64,000 nt of DNA from Comamonadaceae bacterium (GCA_027484575.1 JAIXSQ010000013.1:124001-188000); one strand, 5' to 3'. Positions 7,875 to 17,762 are shown, numbered from the stretch's first letter. Numbers and translations are program-made. The notes: generated by a model not told the origin, from the letters alone.

Positions 7875-10598
7875 ATGGGTCAGACGCCGGGGCCGGCCGG
7901 GGGTTCCTCGCAGTCCCGGTTCGCCCAGCGCATCCGGCGCCGCTATGCGCGCGAGCTGGCGCTGCTGCCGGCCGGCGTGCCCGGGCGCGAGTCCATGGCG
8001 CAGGCCTGCGCCGCCCTGCGTGCGCAGGGCCACGGCCTGGGCGAATCCCTGCGGATCCTGCGGCAGCTGGTGCTCGAGCGCCTGCTGGTGCTCGACTGCG
8101 AGGCCGCCGCCCCCCTGGCCGACGTCACCGGCGCGGTCACGCGGCTGGCCGAGTTCGCGCTCGACGCCGCCTGCACCCAGGCGATCGCCGAGCTCGAGGC
8201 CGTCCACGGCCGGGCCCTGGCCCCCGACGGCCAGCGCGCCCGGCTCTGGATCGTGGGCATGGGCAAGCTGGGCGCGCGCGAGCTGAACGTCTCCAGCGAC
8301 ATCGACCTGATCTACGTCTACGACCACGACGGCGAGACGGCCGGGGTCGACGGCCGCGGCCGCATCAGCCACCACGAGTTCTTCGCCAAGGCGGTCAAGG
8401 CCATCTACGGCCTGATCGGCGACACCACCGAGCACGGCTTCGTCTTCCGCGTCGACCTGGCCCTGCGCCCCAACGGCAACTCGGGGCCCCCGGCGATCTC
8501 GCTGGACGCGCTGGAGGAGTACTTCCAGGTCCAGGGCCGCGAGTGGGAGCGCTTCGCCTGGCTCAAGAGCCGCGTGGTCGCGCCCCGCGCGGCGGTGGTC
8601 GACGGCTCGGCCCAGGCCCTGCGCCAGGTGGTGCTGCCGTTCGTGTTCCGCCGCTACCTCGACTACGCGGTGTTCGACGCCCTGCGCGTGCTGCACCGGC
8701 AGATCCGCGAGCATGCGGCGCGCCGCAGCGCCGGCCGGCCCGAGCGCGCCAACGACGTGAAGCTCTCGCGCGGGGGCATCCGCGAGATCGAGTTCATCGT
8801 GCAGCTGCTGCAGGTGGTGCGCGGCGGGCAGTTCCCCGAGCTGCGCACCCGGCCGACGCTCGGGGCGCTGCAGCGGGTGGCCGCGGCCGGCCTGATGCCG
8901 CAGGCCACCGCCGACGCGCTCGCGCGGGCCTACGGCTTCCTGCGCCAGGTCGAGCACCGCATCCAGTACCTCGACGACCAGCAGACCCATGTGCTGCCCC
9001 TGGGCTGCGGCGAGGGCGAGGACGACCGCGACCTGACCTGGATCGCCCACACCCTGGGCCTGCCCGACGCCTGCGCCCTGCTCGAGACGCTCGACGGCCA
9101 CCGCGAGCTGGTCGCGCAGGAGTTCGACAAGCTGCTGGGCGGGACCGCCGAGTGCAAGGGCTGCAACGGGCCGCGCGGCAACCGCCCGCCACCCGACCTG
9201 GAGTCGCTGCGCGACAGCCTGCCGCCGGCGCTGGCCGAGCGCATCGCGCGCTGGTGCGACCACCCCCGCGTGCAGGGGCTGCGCGAGGAGGTGCGCGGGC
9301 GGCTGGCGCGCGTGCTGGCGCGCACCGGCGGCTGGGTGCTCGACGGCCGCGTGCCCGAGGAGGCCGCGCTGCGCCTGGCCGACTGGCTGGAGCCGCTGCT
9401 GCGCCGCGACAGCTACCTGGCCCTGCTGCTCGAGCGCCCCAACGTGCACGAGCGCCTGCTGCGCGTGCTGGGCGCGGCGCGCTGGCCGGCGCGCTACCTG
9501 CTGCGCCACCCCGGCGTGATCGACGAACTGGCCAGCGAGGCGCTGCTGGTCGAGCGGTTCGATCCGTCCGAGTTCGCGCAGGACCTGGAGGACCGCCGCC
9601 GCGCGCTGGCGCGCACCGGCGAGGACGACGACGAGGCGCTGCTGAACCTGCTGCGCCGCGCCCACCATGCCGAGGTGTTCCGCACCCTGGCCCGCGACAT
9701 CGAGGGCCGCCTGACCGTCGAGCAGGTCGCCGACGACCTGAGCGCGCTGGCCGACACCGTGCTGCGCACCACCGCGCACTGGTGCTGGGAGCGGCTGCGC
9801 AACCGCCACCGCGACGACCCGCAGGTGGCCGTGATCGGCTACGGCAAGCTGGGCGGCAAGGAGCTGGGCTACGGCAGCGACCTGGACATCGTGTTCGTCT
9901 ACGACGACGAGGACGAGCGCGCCCCCGAGGTGTACGGCGCCTACGTGCGCAAGCTGATCAACTGGCTGACCACCAAGACGGGCGAGGGCGACCTCTACGA
10001 GATCGACACCGCGTTGCGGCCCAACGGCAGCTCGGGGATGCTGGTCACCAGCTTCGCCGCGTTCGAGAAGTACCAGCTCGGGCGCGGCAGCAACACCGCT
10101 TGGACCTGGGAGCACCAGGCCATGACCCGCGCCCGCTTCGTGCTGGGCGACACGGCGCTGGCGGCCCGCTTCGAGGCCGTGCGCGAGGCGGTGGTGACGG
10201 CCCCGCGCGAGCTCGCCGCGCTGCGCTCGGAGATCGTGGCGATGCGCGAGCGCGTGCGCGCCGCCCATCCGGTCAAGCCGGGGCTGTGGGACGTCAAGCA
10301 CAGCGCCGGCGGCATGGTCGACGCCGAGTTCGTGGTGCAGTACCTGGTGCTGGCGCATGCCGCCCACCACCACGACCTGGTGGCCAACGTGGGCAACATC
10401 GCGCTGCTGCAGCGCGCCGAGCTGGCCGGCCTGCTGCCGCCGCACGTGGGCACGGAGGCCGCCGCCGCCTACCGCGAGCTGCGCCGGGTGCAGCACCGCG
10501 CCCGCCTCGACGAGGCGCCCACCCAGGTCGCGGACCCTGCGCTGCAGGCGCAACGGGCCGCGATCCTGGCCGCCTGGCGGCACGTGTTCGGGGCCTGA
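7875..10598 (+). CDS. glnE: Bifunctional glutamine synthetase adenylyltransferase/deadenylase
   Basis: A 907-residue enzyme that adds AMP to, and removes it from, glutamine synthetase under PII control. Two nucleotidyltransferase cores are visible: GMGKLGARELNVSSDIDL (about 127-145) in the N-terminal adenylyl-removing half, and GYGKLGGKELGYGSDLDI (about 655-672) in the C-terminal adenylyl-transferase half. Both have the paired Asp residues, and each core is followed by RPNG(N/S)SG. Length matches the family (E. coli about 946). ATG 7875 was chosen because AAGGAGA lies 5-11 bp upstream; the frame is open further 5' but without a comparable ribosome site. Confidence 0.97.
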   Translation: MGQTPGPAGGSSQSRFAQRIRRRYARELALLPAGVPGRESMAQACAALRAQGHGLGESLRILRQLVLERLLVLDCEAAAPLADVTGAVTRLAEFALDAACTQAIAELEAVHGRALAPDGQRARLWIVGMGKLGARELNVSSDIDLIYVYDHDGETAGVDGRGRISHHEFFAKAVKAIYGLIGDTTEHGFVFRVDLALRPNGNSGPPAISLDALEEYFQVQGREWERFAWLKSRVVAPRAAVVDGSAQALRQVVLPFVFRRYLDYAVFDALRVLHRQIREHAARRSAGRPERANDVKLSRGGIREIEFIVQLLQVVRGGQFPELRTRPTLGALQRVAAAGLMPQATADALARAYGFLRQVEHRIQYLDDQQTHVLPLGCGEGEDDRDLTWIAHTLGLPDACALLETLDGHRELVAQEFDKLLGGTAECKGCNGPRGNRPPPDLESLRDSLPPALAERIARWCDHPRVQGLREEVRGRLARVLARTGGWVLDGRVPEEAALRLADWLEPLLRRDSYLALLLERPNVHERLLRVLGAARWPARYLLRHPGVIDELASEALLVERFDPSEFAQDLEDRRRALARTGEDDDEALLNLLRRAHHAEVFRTLARDIEGRLTVEQVADDLSALADTVLRTTAHWCWERLRNRHRDDPQVAVIGYGKLGGKELGYGSDLDIVFVYDDEDERAPEVYGAYVRKLINWLTTKTGEGDLYEIDTALRPNGSSGMLVTSFAAFEKYQLGRGSNTAWTWEHQAMTRARFVLGDTALAARFEAVREAVVTAPRELAALRSEIVAMRERVRAAHPVKPGLWDVKHSAGGMVDAEFVVQYLVLAHAAHHHDLVANVGNIALLQRAELAGLLPPHVGTEAAAAYRELRRVQHRARLDEAPTQVADPALQAQRAAILAAWRHVFGA

Positions 10599-10641
10599 GC
10601 GGACCATCCCCGCACGGCTGCAGCCGTCACGGACCCCATGC

Positions 10642-10647
10642 TCTAAT
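10642..10647 (+). promoter_or_regulatory. Candidate -10 element for the efflux operon
   Basis: TCTAAT in the 91-bp gap between glnE and the NodT-type lipoprotein gene, 43 bp before its ATG. It is one of the few AT-rich hexamers in the gap. No clear -35 is visible, so this is tentative. Confidence 0.3.
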
Positions 10648-10689
10648 GCCCGCGCCGCGCGCGCCGGGTGCGCGGCTCCGCCGCACCGC

Positions 10690-12123
10690 ATGACCGTTCC
10701 CACCGCCATCCGACGACTGCCGCTGCTCGCAGCCGCCCTGCTCGCCGGGTGCGCGGCCCCCGGCGCGCTGGAGCGGCCACGGCCGCTGGCCGAGCTGGCA
10801 CCGTCCGGTTGGCAGGCCCCCTTGCCGCATGCCGGGCGCCCCGACGCGCTCGCCCGGTGGTGGGAGTCCTTCGGCGATCCCGAGCTGGCCGCCCTGGTCC
10901 AGGCCGCGCAGGCGGCCAGCCCGACGGTGGCCCAGGCCCTGGGCCGCATCGCGGCCGCCCGGCAGGAGCGCACCGGCGCCGGCGCCGCGCTGCTGCCGCG
11001 CGTGGATGGCACGGCGTCGGCCTCGCGCGGCATCAGCACCCCCATCTTCCCGACGCCGGCCACCACCCTGTCGGCCGGCCTGCAGGCCAGTTGGGAAGCC
11101 GACCTGTTCGGCCGGCTGGACGCCGGCCGCACCGCGGCGCAGGAGCGGCTGCAGGGCGCGCGGGCCGGCTGGCACGACGCCCGCGTGAGCGTGGCCGCCG
11201 AAGCCGCCAATGCCTGGTTCTCGCTGCGGGCCTGCCGTGCCCTGGAACAGGTGGCGCGTGACGACGCCGCCTCGCGCGCCGAGTCGGCGCGGCTGGTGCA
11301 GGTCGCCGCCCGGGCCGGGCTGCAGTCCGCGGCCAATGCCGCCCTGGCCGACGCGAGCGCCGCCGACGGTGCGCTGCGGCTGGCCCAGCAGGAGGCCCGT
11401 TGCGCGGTCGAGGCCAAGGCGCTGGTGCAGCTCACCGCGCTGCCCGAGCCGCGCATCCTGGCCATGGCCGCGGGCGCGGACCGCCCCCTGCCCGAGCCCC
11501 CGGCCATCGACGCCCTGCCGGCGCGCCTGCTGGCGCAGCGCCCCGACCTGTACGCGGCCGAGCGCGAGGTGCTCGCGGCCGCGGCCGACGTCACCGGCGC
11601 CGACGCGCAGCGGCTGCCGCGCATCACGCTGGGCGGCAACGTGGCCCGCGTGCGCTTTGCCGCCGGCGGCGACGCCCGCGACCTGACCACCTGGTCGCTG
11701 GGCCCGCTGCAGGTCGGGCTGCCGCTGCTCGATGGCGGCGTCATCGCCGCCGGCCGCGAGGCGGCCCGGGCCCGCTACCAGACCGCCGTCGCCACGTACC
11801 AGGCGCGCGTGCGGCAGGCCGTGCGCGAGGTCGAGGAGGCCCTGGTCACGCTGGACAGCACCCGCCGGCGCGAGGCCGACGCGCGGCGGGCGGTTGCCGG
11901 GCTGCGCACGGCCTTCACCGCCGCCGAAGCCCGCTGGCGCAGCGGCCTGGGCAGCCTGGGCGACCTCGAGGAGCAGCGCCGCCAGGCGCTGTCGGCCCTG
12001 AACACGCAGGTCGCGCTGCAGCAGGAGCGGGCCGGCGCCCTGGTGGCCCTGTACCGCGCCGCCGGCGGCGGCTGGTCCCGCGAGGACGCACTGGCCGCCG
12101 CCCCCCGACCGGAGTCCCGATGA
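10690..12123 (+). CDS. NodT/OprM-type outer-membrane efflux lipoprotein
   Basis: A 477-residue outer-membrane factor of a tripartite efflux pump. The N-terminus is a lipoprotein signal ending in the lipobox LLAGC (Cys20 or so). The body is rich in Ala and Leu and has the two repeated coiled-coil/beta-barrel halves of the NodT family, with WWESFGDPELAALV and WEADLFGRLDA typical of the first half and LPARLLAQRPDLYAAEREV of the second. The stop overlaps the adaptor gene's ATG at 12120 (ATGA). Gene order is outer-membrane factor, adaptor, pump, so the channel comes first in the operon. Confidence 0.93.
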   Translation: MTVPTAIRRLPLLAAALLAGCAAPGALERPRPLAELAPSGWQAPLPHAGRPDALARWWESFGDPELAALVQAAQAASPTVAQALGRIAAARQERTGAGAALLPRVDGTASASRGISTPIFPTPATTLSAGLQASWEADLFGRLDAGRTAAQERLQGARAGWHDARVSVAAEAANAWFSLRACRALEQVARDDAASRAESARLVQVAARAGLQSAANAALADASAADGALRLAQQEARCAVEAKALVQLTALPEPRILAMAAGADRPLPEPPAIDALPARLLAQRPDLYAAEREVLAAAADVTGADAQRLPRITLGGNVARVRFAAGGDARDLTTWSLGPLQVGLPLLDGGVIAAGREAARARYQTAVATYQARVRQAVREVEEALVTLDSTRRREADARRAVAGLRTAFTAAEARWRSGLGSLGDLEEQRRQALSALNTQVALQQERAGALVALYRAAGGGWSREDALAAAPRPESR

Positions 12124-13304
12124 ATCCCTCCCCACGCCTTGCCCCCGCGCCGCAGCACCGGCCCCACGTCCTGGCCCGGACGGCCGGCGCGCTGTGCGCG
12201 CTGCTGCTGGCCGCCTGCGGCGGTGGCGGCTCCGCGGCGCCCCAGGCGGCGGCCTCGGCGCCGCGCGCCGCGCTGACCGTCACGACCGTCACGCCGCGGC
12301 AGGTCGAGCTGCCGCTGCTGCTGCCGGCCAACGGCAGCCTGGCCGCGTGGCAGGAGGCGAGCGTCGGTGCCGAGACCAGCGGCCTGCGCCTGGCCGAGGT
12401 GCTGGCCAACGTGGGCGACACCGTGCGCAAGGGCCAGGTGCTGGCCAGCTTCGCCACCGCCACGCTCGATGCCGAGCTGGCCCAGGCCCGCGCCGCCGTG
12501 GCCGAGGCGGAGGCCGCGGCCGCCGAGGCCGCGGGCAATGCCGAGCGGGCCCGCTCCATCGAGGGCACGGGCGCGCTGTCCGCAGCGCAGGTGCAGCAGT
12601 ACCTCACGGCCGCCAAGAGCACGCAGGCCCGGCTGGCCTCGGCCCGTGCGGCCGAGCAGCAGCAGTCGCTGCGGCTGGCGCAAGCCCGCGTGCTGGCGCC
12701 CGACGACGGCGTGATCTCCGCCCGCAGCGCGGCCGCGACGGTGGGCGCGGTGGTGGGCAGCGGCACCGAGCTGTTCCGCCTGATCCGCCAGGGCCGGCTC
12801 GAATGGCGGGCCGAGGTGACCAGCGCCGAGCTGGGCCGCGTCGCGCCCGGCCTGCCGGTGACCGTGACGGCGGCCAGCGGCGCCAAGCTCGAAGGCCGGG
12901 TGCGCAGCGTGGGCGCGGCGGTCGACCCGCAGACGCGCGCGGCCCTGGTCTACGTCGACGTGCGGCCGCTGCCCGGCCCGGCGGCGGGCAGCGCGCGGGC
13001 CGGCATGTACGCGCGCGGCGAGTTCCGGCTCGGCACGGCCCGCGCGCTCGTGGTGCCGCAGTCGGCGGTGGTGCTGCGCGAAGGCTTCGCGTACGTGCTG
13101 CAGGTCGGGCCCGAGCAGCGGGTGCGGCAGCTGAAGGTGCGCACCGGGCGCGTCGTGGGCGACCAGGTCGAGCTGCTCGAGGGCGTGCCGGCCGATGCGC
13201 CGCTGGTCGCCTCGGGCGGCAACTTCGTCAACGACGGCGACGTCGTGCGCGTCGTGGCGCCCCTGGCCCCGCCGGCCCCGGCGGCCTCGGGCCCGCGCCG
13301 CTGA
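12120..13304 (+). CDS. RND efflux periplasmic adaptor (membrane fusion protein), lipoprotein
   Basis: A 394-residue HlyD/AcrA-type adaptor. The signal sequence ends in the lipobox LLAAC, followed by a Gly/Ser/Ala-rich spacer. A lipoyl-like half motif (GLRLAEVLANVGDTVRKGQV) precedes a coiled-coil hairpin (about 115-190, Ala/Glu-rich). The second half motif is LAPDDGVISARSAAATVGAV, followed by the beta-barrel. It joins the inner-membrane pump to the NodT-type channel. Both neighbours are in the same operon: the start overlaps the NodT-type gene and the RND pump begins 19 bp after its stop. Confidence 0.94.
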   Translation: MNPSPRLAPAPQHRPHVLARTAGALCALLLAACGGGGSAAPQAAASAPRAALTVTTVTPRQVELPLLLPANGSLAAWQEASVGAETSGLRLAEVLANVGDTVRKGQVLASFATATLDAELAQARAAVAEAEAAAAEAAGNAERARSIEGTGALSAAQVQQYLTAAKSTQARLASARAAEQQQSLRLAQARVLAPDDGVISARSAAATVGAVVGSGTELFRLIRQGRLEWRAEVTSAELGRVAPGLPVTVTAASGAKLEGRVRSVGAAVDPQTRAALVYVDVRPLPGPAAGSARAGMYARGEFRLGTARALVVPQSAVVLREGFAYVLQVGPEQRVRQLKVRTGRVVGDQVELLEGVPADAPLVASGGNFVNDGDVVRVVAPLAPPAPAASGPRR

Positions 13305-13323
13305 CCGGCCACAGGGAGCGCAG

Positions 13324-16300
13324 GTGCTCAACGTCTCCTCCTGGTCGATCCGCAACCCGATCCCGGCGCTGCTGCTGTTCCTGCTGCTGACCTTCGCGGG
13401 CCTGGTGTCGTTCCAGGCGATGAAGGTGCAGAACTTCCCGGACATCGACCTGCCCACGGTCACCGTGACGGCCTCGCTGCCGGGCGCCGCGCCGGGCCAG
13501 CTCGAGACCGACGTGGCGCGCCGGATGGAGAACTCCATCGCGACCGTCCAGGGCCTCAAGCACATCACGACCAAGGTGCAGGACGGCGTGGTGAGCATCA
13601 CCGCCGAGTTCCGGCTCGAAAAGCCCGTCCAGGAGGCGGTGGACGACGTGCGCTCGGCCGTGCAGCGGGTGCGGGCCGACCTGCCGGCCGACCTGCGCGA
13701 CCCGGTCGTCACCAAGCTGGACCTGGCGGGCCAGCCGGTGCTGGCCTACGCGATCCGCTCCAGCCAGCTCGACGAGGAAGGCCTGTCCTGGTTCGTCGAC
13801 AACGAGGTCGCGCGCAAGCTGCTGGCGGTCAAGGGCGTGGGCGCGGTCAACCGCGTGGGCGGCGTCACGCGCGAGATCCGGGTGGCGCTGGACCCCCTGC
13901 GGCTGCAGGCGCTGGGTGCCACGGCCAGCGACGTCTCGCGCGCCCTGCGCCAGGTGCAGGTGGAGAGCGCCGGCGGGCGCACCGACCTGGGCGGCGCCGA
14001 GCAGCCGGTGCGCACCCTGGCGACGGTGCGCAGCGCGCGCGAGATCGCGCTGCTGGAGGTGCCGCTGGCCAGTGGCCGCAGCGTGCGGCTGCAGGACCTG
14101 GCCAGCGTCAGCGACACGGTGGCCGAGCCGCGCGCCGCGGCCCTGCTGGACGGCGTGCCGGTCGTGGGCTTCGAGGTGGCCCGCAGCCGCGGCGAGAGCG
14201 AGGTGCAGGTGGGCGCCGGCGTGCGCCGGGCGCTGGACGAGCTGCGCGCCGCCCACCCGCACATCGCGCTGACCCAGGCCTTCGACTTCGTCACCCCGGT
14301 GCAGGAGGAGTACGACGGCTCGCTGAAGCTGCTGTACGAGGGCGCGATCCTGGCGGTGGTCGTGGTGTGGCTGTTCCTGCGCGACTGGCGCGCCACCTTC
14401 GTGTCGGCCGTGGCGCTGCCGATGTCGGTCATCCCGGCCTTCGTGGGCATGTACCTGCTGGGCTTTTCCATCAACGTGGTCACGTTGCTGGCCCTGTCGC
14501 TGGTGATCGGCATCCTGGTCGACGACGCGATCGTGGAGGTCGAGAACATCGTGCGCCACCTGCGCATGGGCAAGGCGCCCTACCAGGCGGCCATGGAGGC
14601 GGCCGACGAGATCGGGCTGGCGGTGATCGCGACCACCTTCACGCTGATCGCGGTGTTCCTGCCCACCGCGTTCATGAGCGGCATCGCGGGCAAGTTCTTC
14701 AAGCAGTTCGGCTGGACCGCCGCGCTGGCGGTGTTCGCCTCGCTGGTGGTGGCGCGGGTGCTGACGCCGCTGATGGCGGCCTACCTGCTGCGGCCGCTGG
14801 TGCAGGGCGGCCACGACCAGAACGCCGGCTGGCTGCGGGTGTACATGCGCTGGGTGACCTGGTGCACGCGGCACCGGGTGGCCACCATCGTCGCCTCGGT
14901 GGCGTTCTTCGCCGGCTCCATCGCGCTGGTGCCGCTGCTGCCCACCGGCTTCATCCCGCCCGACGACAACTCGCAAACCCAGGTCTACCTGGAACTGCCG
15001 CCCGGCGCCACGCTGGCCCAGACCCGCGCCGCCGCCGAGCAGGCGCGTGGCCTGGTGATGCAGGTGGCGCACGTGCGCAGCGTCTACACCACCATCGGCG
15101 CCGGCAGTGCGGGATCCGACCCGTTCAGCAACACCGGCCAGGCCGAGGTGCGCAAGGCCACGCTGACGGTGCTGCTCGACGAACGCGAGGCCCGGCCGCG
15201 CAAGCAGGGCATCGAGAACCAGCTGCGCGCCGCGCTCGCGGCGGTGCCCGGCGTGCGCAGCAAGGTCGGACTGGGTGGCTCGGGCGAGAAGTACATCCTG
15301 TCGGTCTCGGGCGACGACCCGCAGGCGCTGGCCGCCGCCGCGCAGGCGGTCGAGCGCGACCTGCGCACCATCCCCGGCCTGGGCAGCATCGCCTCCACCG
15401 CCAGCCTGGTGCGGCCCGAGATCGCGGTGCGCCCGGACTTCGCGCGCGCCGCCGACCTGGGGGTCACCAGCACGGCGATCGCCGAGACCCTGCGCATCGC
15501 CACCGTGGGCGACTACGACGTCGCGCTGGCTAAGCTGAACCTCGCGCAGCGCCAGGTGCCCATCGTCGTGCGGCTGTCCGACGAGGCCCGGCGGGACCTG
15601 TCGGTCCTCGAGCGGCTGCCGGTGCCCGGCGCGCGCGGCCCGGTGCTGCTGGGGCAGGTCGCCACCCTGGAGCTGGCCGGCGGGCCGGCGGTGATCGACC
15701 GCTACGACCGCTTGCGCAACGTGAGCATCGAGGTCGAGCTGTCGGGGCTGCCGCTGGGCGACGTGGCCAAGGCGGTGGACGCGCTGCCGTCGGTGCGCAG
15801 CCTGCCGCCGGGGGTGAAGGTCGCGCCTCTGGGCGACGCCGAGGTGATGGGCGAGCTGTTCGCCAGCTTCGGCCTGGCGATGCTCACCGGCGTGCTGTGC
15901 ATCTACGTGGTGCTGGTGCTGCTGTTCAAGGACTTCCTGCAGCCGGTCACGATCCTGATGGCGCTGCCGCTGTCGCTGGGCGGTGCCTTCGTGGGGCTGC
16001 TGCTGGCGCAGAAGTCCTTCTCGATGCCGTCGCTGATCGGGCTGATCATGCTCATGGGCATCGCCACCAAGAACTCGATTTTGCTGGTCGAGTACGCGAT
16101 CGTGGCGCGCCAGCAGGGCATGTCGCGCTGGGACGCTTTGATCGACGCCTGCCACAAGCGCGCGCGCCCGATCGTGATGACCACCATCGCCATGGGGGCC
16201 GGCATGCTGCCCATCGCCATCGGCTGGGGCGCGGCCGACCCGAGCTTCCGCTCGCCGATGGCCATCGCGGTGATCGGCGGGCTGATCACGTCCACGGTGC

Positions 16301-16398
16301 TGAGCCTGCTGGTGATCCCCGTGGTGTTCACCTACGTGGACGACCTGGAGCAGTGGAGCCGCCGGCAATGGGGCCGGCTGCGGCGCCAGCCGCAGTGA
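13324..16398 (+). CDS. RND efflux transporter permease (AcrB/MdtB-like)
   Basis: A 1024-residue inner-membrane proton-driven pump with the duplicated RND layout: one helix, a large periplasmic domain, six helices, and the same again. The N-terminal motif WSIRNPIPALLLFLLLTFAG and the helix-4 motif VIGILVDDAIVEVENIVRH carry the paired Asp of the proton relay; the second half has LIMLMGIATKNSILLVEYA. The GTG at 13324 has AGGGAG about 8 bp upstream. The subclass looks like HAE/MdtABC-type rather than heavy-metal CzcA. The substrate is unknown and no local regulator gene is adjacent. Confidence 0.94.
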   Translation: MLNVSSWSIRNPIPALLLFLLLTFAGLVSFQAMKVQNFPDIDLPTVTVTASLPGAAPGQLETDVARRMENSIATVQGLKHITTKVQDGVVSITAEFRLEKPVQEAVDDVRSAVQRVRADLPADLRDPVVTKLDLAGQPVLAYAIRSSQLDEEGLSWFVDNEVARKLLAVKGVGAVNRVGGVTREIRVALDPLRLQALGATASDVSRALRQVQVESAGGRTDLGGAEQPVRTLATVRSAREIALLEVPLASGRSVRLQDLASVSDTVAEPRAAALLDGVPVVGFEVARSRGESEVQVGAGVRRALDELRAAHPHIALTQAFDFVTPVQEEYDGSLKLLYEGAILAVVVVWLFLRDWRATFVSAVALPMSVIPAFVGMYLLGFSINVVTLLALSLVIGILVDDAIVEVENIVRHLRMGKAPYQAAMEAADEIGLAVIATTFTLIAVFLPTAFMSGIAGKFFKQFGWTAALAVFASLVVARVLTPLMAAYLLRPLVQGGHDQNAGWLRVYMRWVTWCTRHRVATIVASVAFFAGSIALVPLLPTGFIPPDDNSQTQVYLELPPGATLAQTRAAAEQARGLVMQVAHVRSVYTTIGAGSAGSDPFSNTGQAEVRKATLTVLLDEREARPRKQGIENQLRAALAAVPGVRSKVGLGGSGEKYILSVSGDDPQALAAAAQAVERDLRTIPGLGSIASTASLVRPEIAVRPDFARAADLGVTSTAIAETLRIATVGDYDVALAKLNLAQRQVPIVVRLSDEARRDLSVLERLPVPGARGPVLLGQVATLELAGGPAVIDRYDRLRNVSIEVELSGLPLGDVAKAVDALPSVRSLPPGVKVAPLGDAEVMGELFASFGLAMLTGVLCIYVVLVLLFKDFLQPVTILMALPLSLGGAFVGLLLAQKSFSMPSLIGLIMLMGIATKNSILLVEYAIVARQQGMSRWDALIDACHKRARPIVMTTIAMGAGMLPIAIGWGAADPSFRSPMAIAVIGGLITSTVLSLLVIPVVFTYVDDLEQWSRRQWGRLRRQPQ

Positions 16399-16407
16399 GC
16401 CGTGGGC

Positions 16408-16899
16408 TCAGGCCCGGATGCGCTGCACCAGGGCGGTGGTCGAGTAGCCGTCCACGAACGGGATGGCGACGGCGCGGCCGCCCCAGCTGCGCACCAGCGC
16501 GGTCTCGGCCAGCCGCTCCATGTCGTAGTCGCCGCCCTTGACGTAGATGTCGGGCCGCAGCTCGCCCAGCAGCTGCACCGGCGTGTCCTCGTCGAACCAG
16601 GTGACCAGGTCCACGCTGGCCAGCGCGGCCAGCAGCAGGGCGCGGTCGTGTTCGCCGTTCAGGGGCCGCTCGGGACCCTTCCCCAGGCGGCGGGCCGAAG
16701 CGTCGGTGTTGACCGCCACCACCAGCGAGGCGCCCAGGCCGCGTGCCTGCGCCAGGTAGGTGGCATGCCCGCGGTGCAGCACGTCGAACACGCCGTTGGT
16801 GAACACCACGGGGCGCGGCAGCGCCGCCAGCCGGGCCGCCGCGTCGGCGCGCGCGGCCAGCTTGCCCGCGAACGCGGGCGGGGGCAGGGGTGGGCTCAC
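16408..16899 (-). CDS. rfaE2: D-glycero-beta-D-manno-heptose 1-phosphate adenylyltransferase
   Basis: A 163-residue stand-alone cytidylyltransferase-fold enzyme that makes ADP-heptose for the lipopolysaccharide core. Motifs: TNGVFDVLHRGHATYL (HxGH nucleotide-binding motif), RPLNGEHDRALLLAALASVD, and the C-terminal YSTTALVQRI. In E. coli this activity is the C-terminal half of HldE; the split form is usual in betaproteobacteria. The GTG at 16899 overlaps the TGA of the upstream diiron protein. The convergent RND pump ends 9 bp beyond its stop. Confidence 0.93.
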   Translation of the reverse strand: MSPPLPPPAFAGKLAARADAAARLAALPRPVVFTNGVFDVLHRGHATYLAQARGLGASLVVAVNTDASARRLGKGPERPLNGEHDRALLLAALASVDLVTWFDEDTPVQLLGELRPDIYVKGGDYDMERLAETALVRSWGGRAVAIPFVDGYSTTALVQRIRA

Positions 16900-17762
16900 G
16901 CGGCGCTGGGCGCGGGGCCCGCGCCGGCCGCGGCCAGCGAGGCCGTGACTTCCTTGCGGTAGCGGTTGAGCTCCTGCACGCTCTGGAAGCTGCGGTCCAT
17001 GAGCAGGCTCATGTTGTGCAGGATGCGCTCGACCACCTTGGTCTCCCAGACGGCGTCGAAGTTGATCTGGGTGTCCAGCCAGCGCTCGAGCCACTCGGGG
17101 TCGGGCAGGCGGCTCTGGATGGTGTCGCGCGGGAACAGGGTCTTGTTCACGTGCAGGTTGGTCGGGTGCAGCGCCTGCGCGGTGCGGCGGGCGCTGGCCA
17201 TCAGCACGCCGATCTTGGCGAAGGCGGCCTTGGCCTCGTCGCCGCACTTGGTGATGGCGCGCTTCATGTAGCGCAGGTAGGCGCCGCCGTGGCGGGCCTC
17301 GTCCTGGCTGAGCGTCTGGTAGATGTGCTTGATGACCGGCTCGGTGTGCCACTCGCTGGCGCGGCGGTACCAGTGGTTCAGCCGGATCTCGCCGCAGAAG
17401 TGCAGCATCAGCGTCTCCAGCGCCGGGGCCGGCTCGAACTCGAAGCGCACCTCGTGTAGCTCCTGCTCGGTGGGCACCAGGTCGGGACGGAAGCGCTTGA
17501 GGTACTCGATCAGCACCAGCGAGTGCTTCTGCTCCTCGAAGAACCAGATCGACATGAACGCCGAGAAGTCGCTGTCGTTGCGGTTGTCGCGCAGGAACAT
17601 CTCGGTGGCCGGCAGCGCCGACCACTCGGTGATGGCGTTCATCTTGATGGTCTGCGCCTGCTCGTCCGACAGCTTGGCGGGATCGAAGCTGTCCCAGGGG
17701 ATGTCCTTGTCCATGTCCCAGCGGACGGACTCGAGTTGCTTGAAGAGTTCGGGGTAGAGCAT
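16896..17762 (-). CDS. Ferritin-like diiron protein (acyl-ACP desaturase-like superfamily)
   Basis: A 288-residue, mostly helical protein with no signal peptide. Two carboxylate/His clusters, FFEEQKHSLVL and SQDEARHGGAYLRY, resemble the paired EExxH/DExRH diiron ligands of the stearoyl-ACP desaturase (FA_desaturase_2) and ribonucleotide-reductase-like ferritin fold; extra Glu residues occur in ITEWSALPATEMF and HFCGEIRLNHWY. It may oxidise a lipid or another hydrophobic substrate, but the actual reaction is unknown. The stop overlaps the start of the ADP-heptose gene (GTGA), suggesting co-translation. The ATG at 17762 follows a 53-bp gap from the photolyase stop. Confidence 0.75.
   Translation of the reverse strand: MLYPELFKQLESVRWDMDKDIPWDSFDPAKLSDEQAQTIKMNAITEWSALPATEMFLRDNRNDSDFSAFMSIWFFEEQKHSLVLIEYLKRFRPDLVPTEQELHEVRFEFEPAPALETLMLHFCGEIRLNHWYRRASEWHTEPVIKHIYQTLSQDEARHGGAYLRYMKRAITKCGDEAKAAFAKIGVLMASARRTAQALHPTNLHVNKTLFPRDTIQSRLPDPEWLERWLDTQINFDAVWETKVVERILHNMSLLMDRSFQSVQELNRYRKEVTASLAAAGAGPAPSAA

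Noticed and set aside
3705..11744. A minus-strand open frame of about 2679 codons
   Set aside because: Only its 3' half, from ATG 7781, is the YhdP-like gene. The rest mirrors glnE and nodT codons, which is common in very GC-rich DNA.
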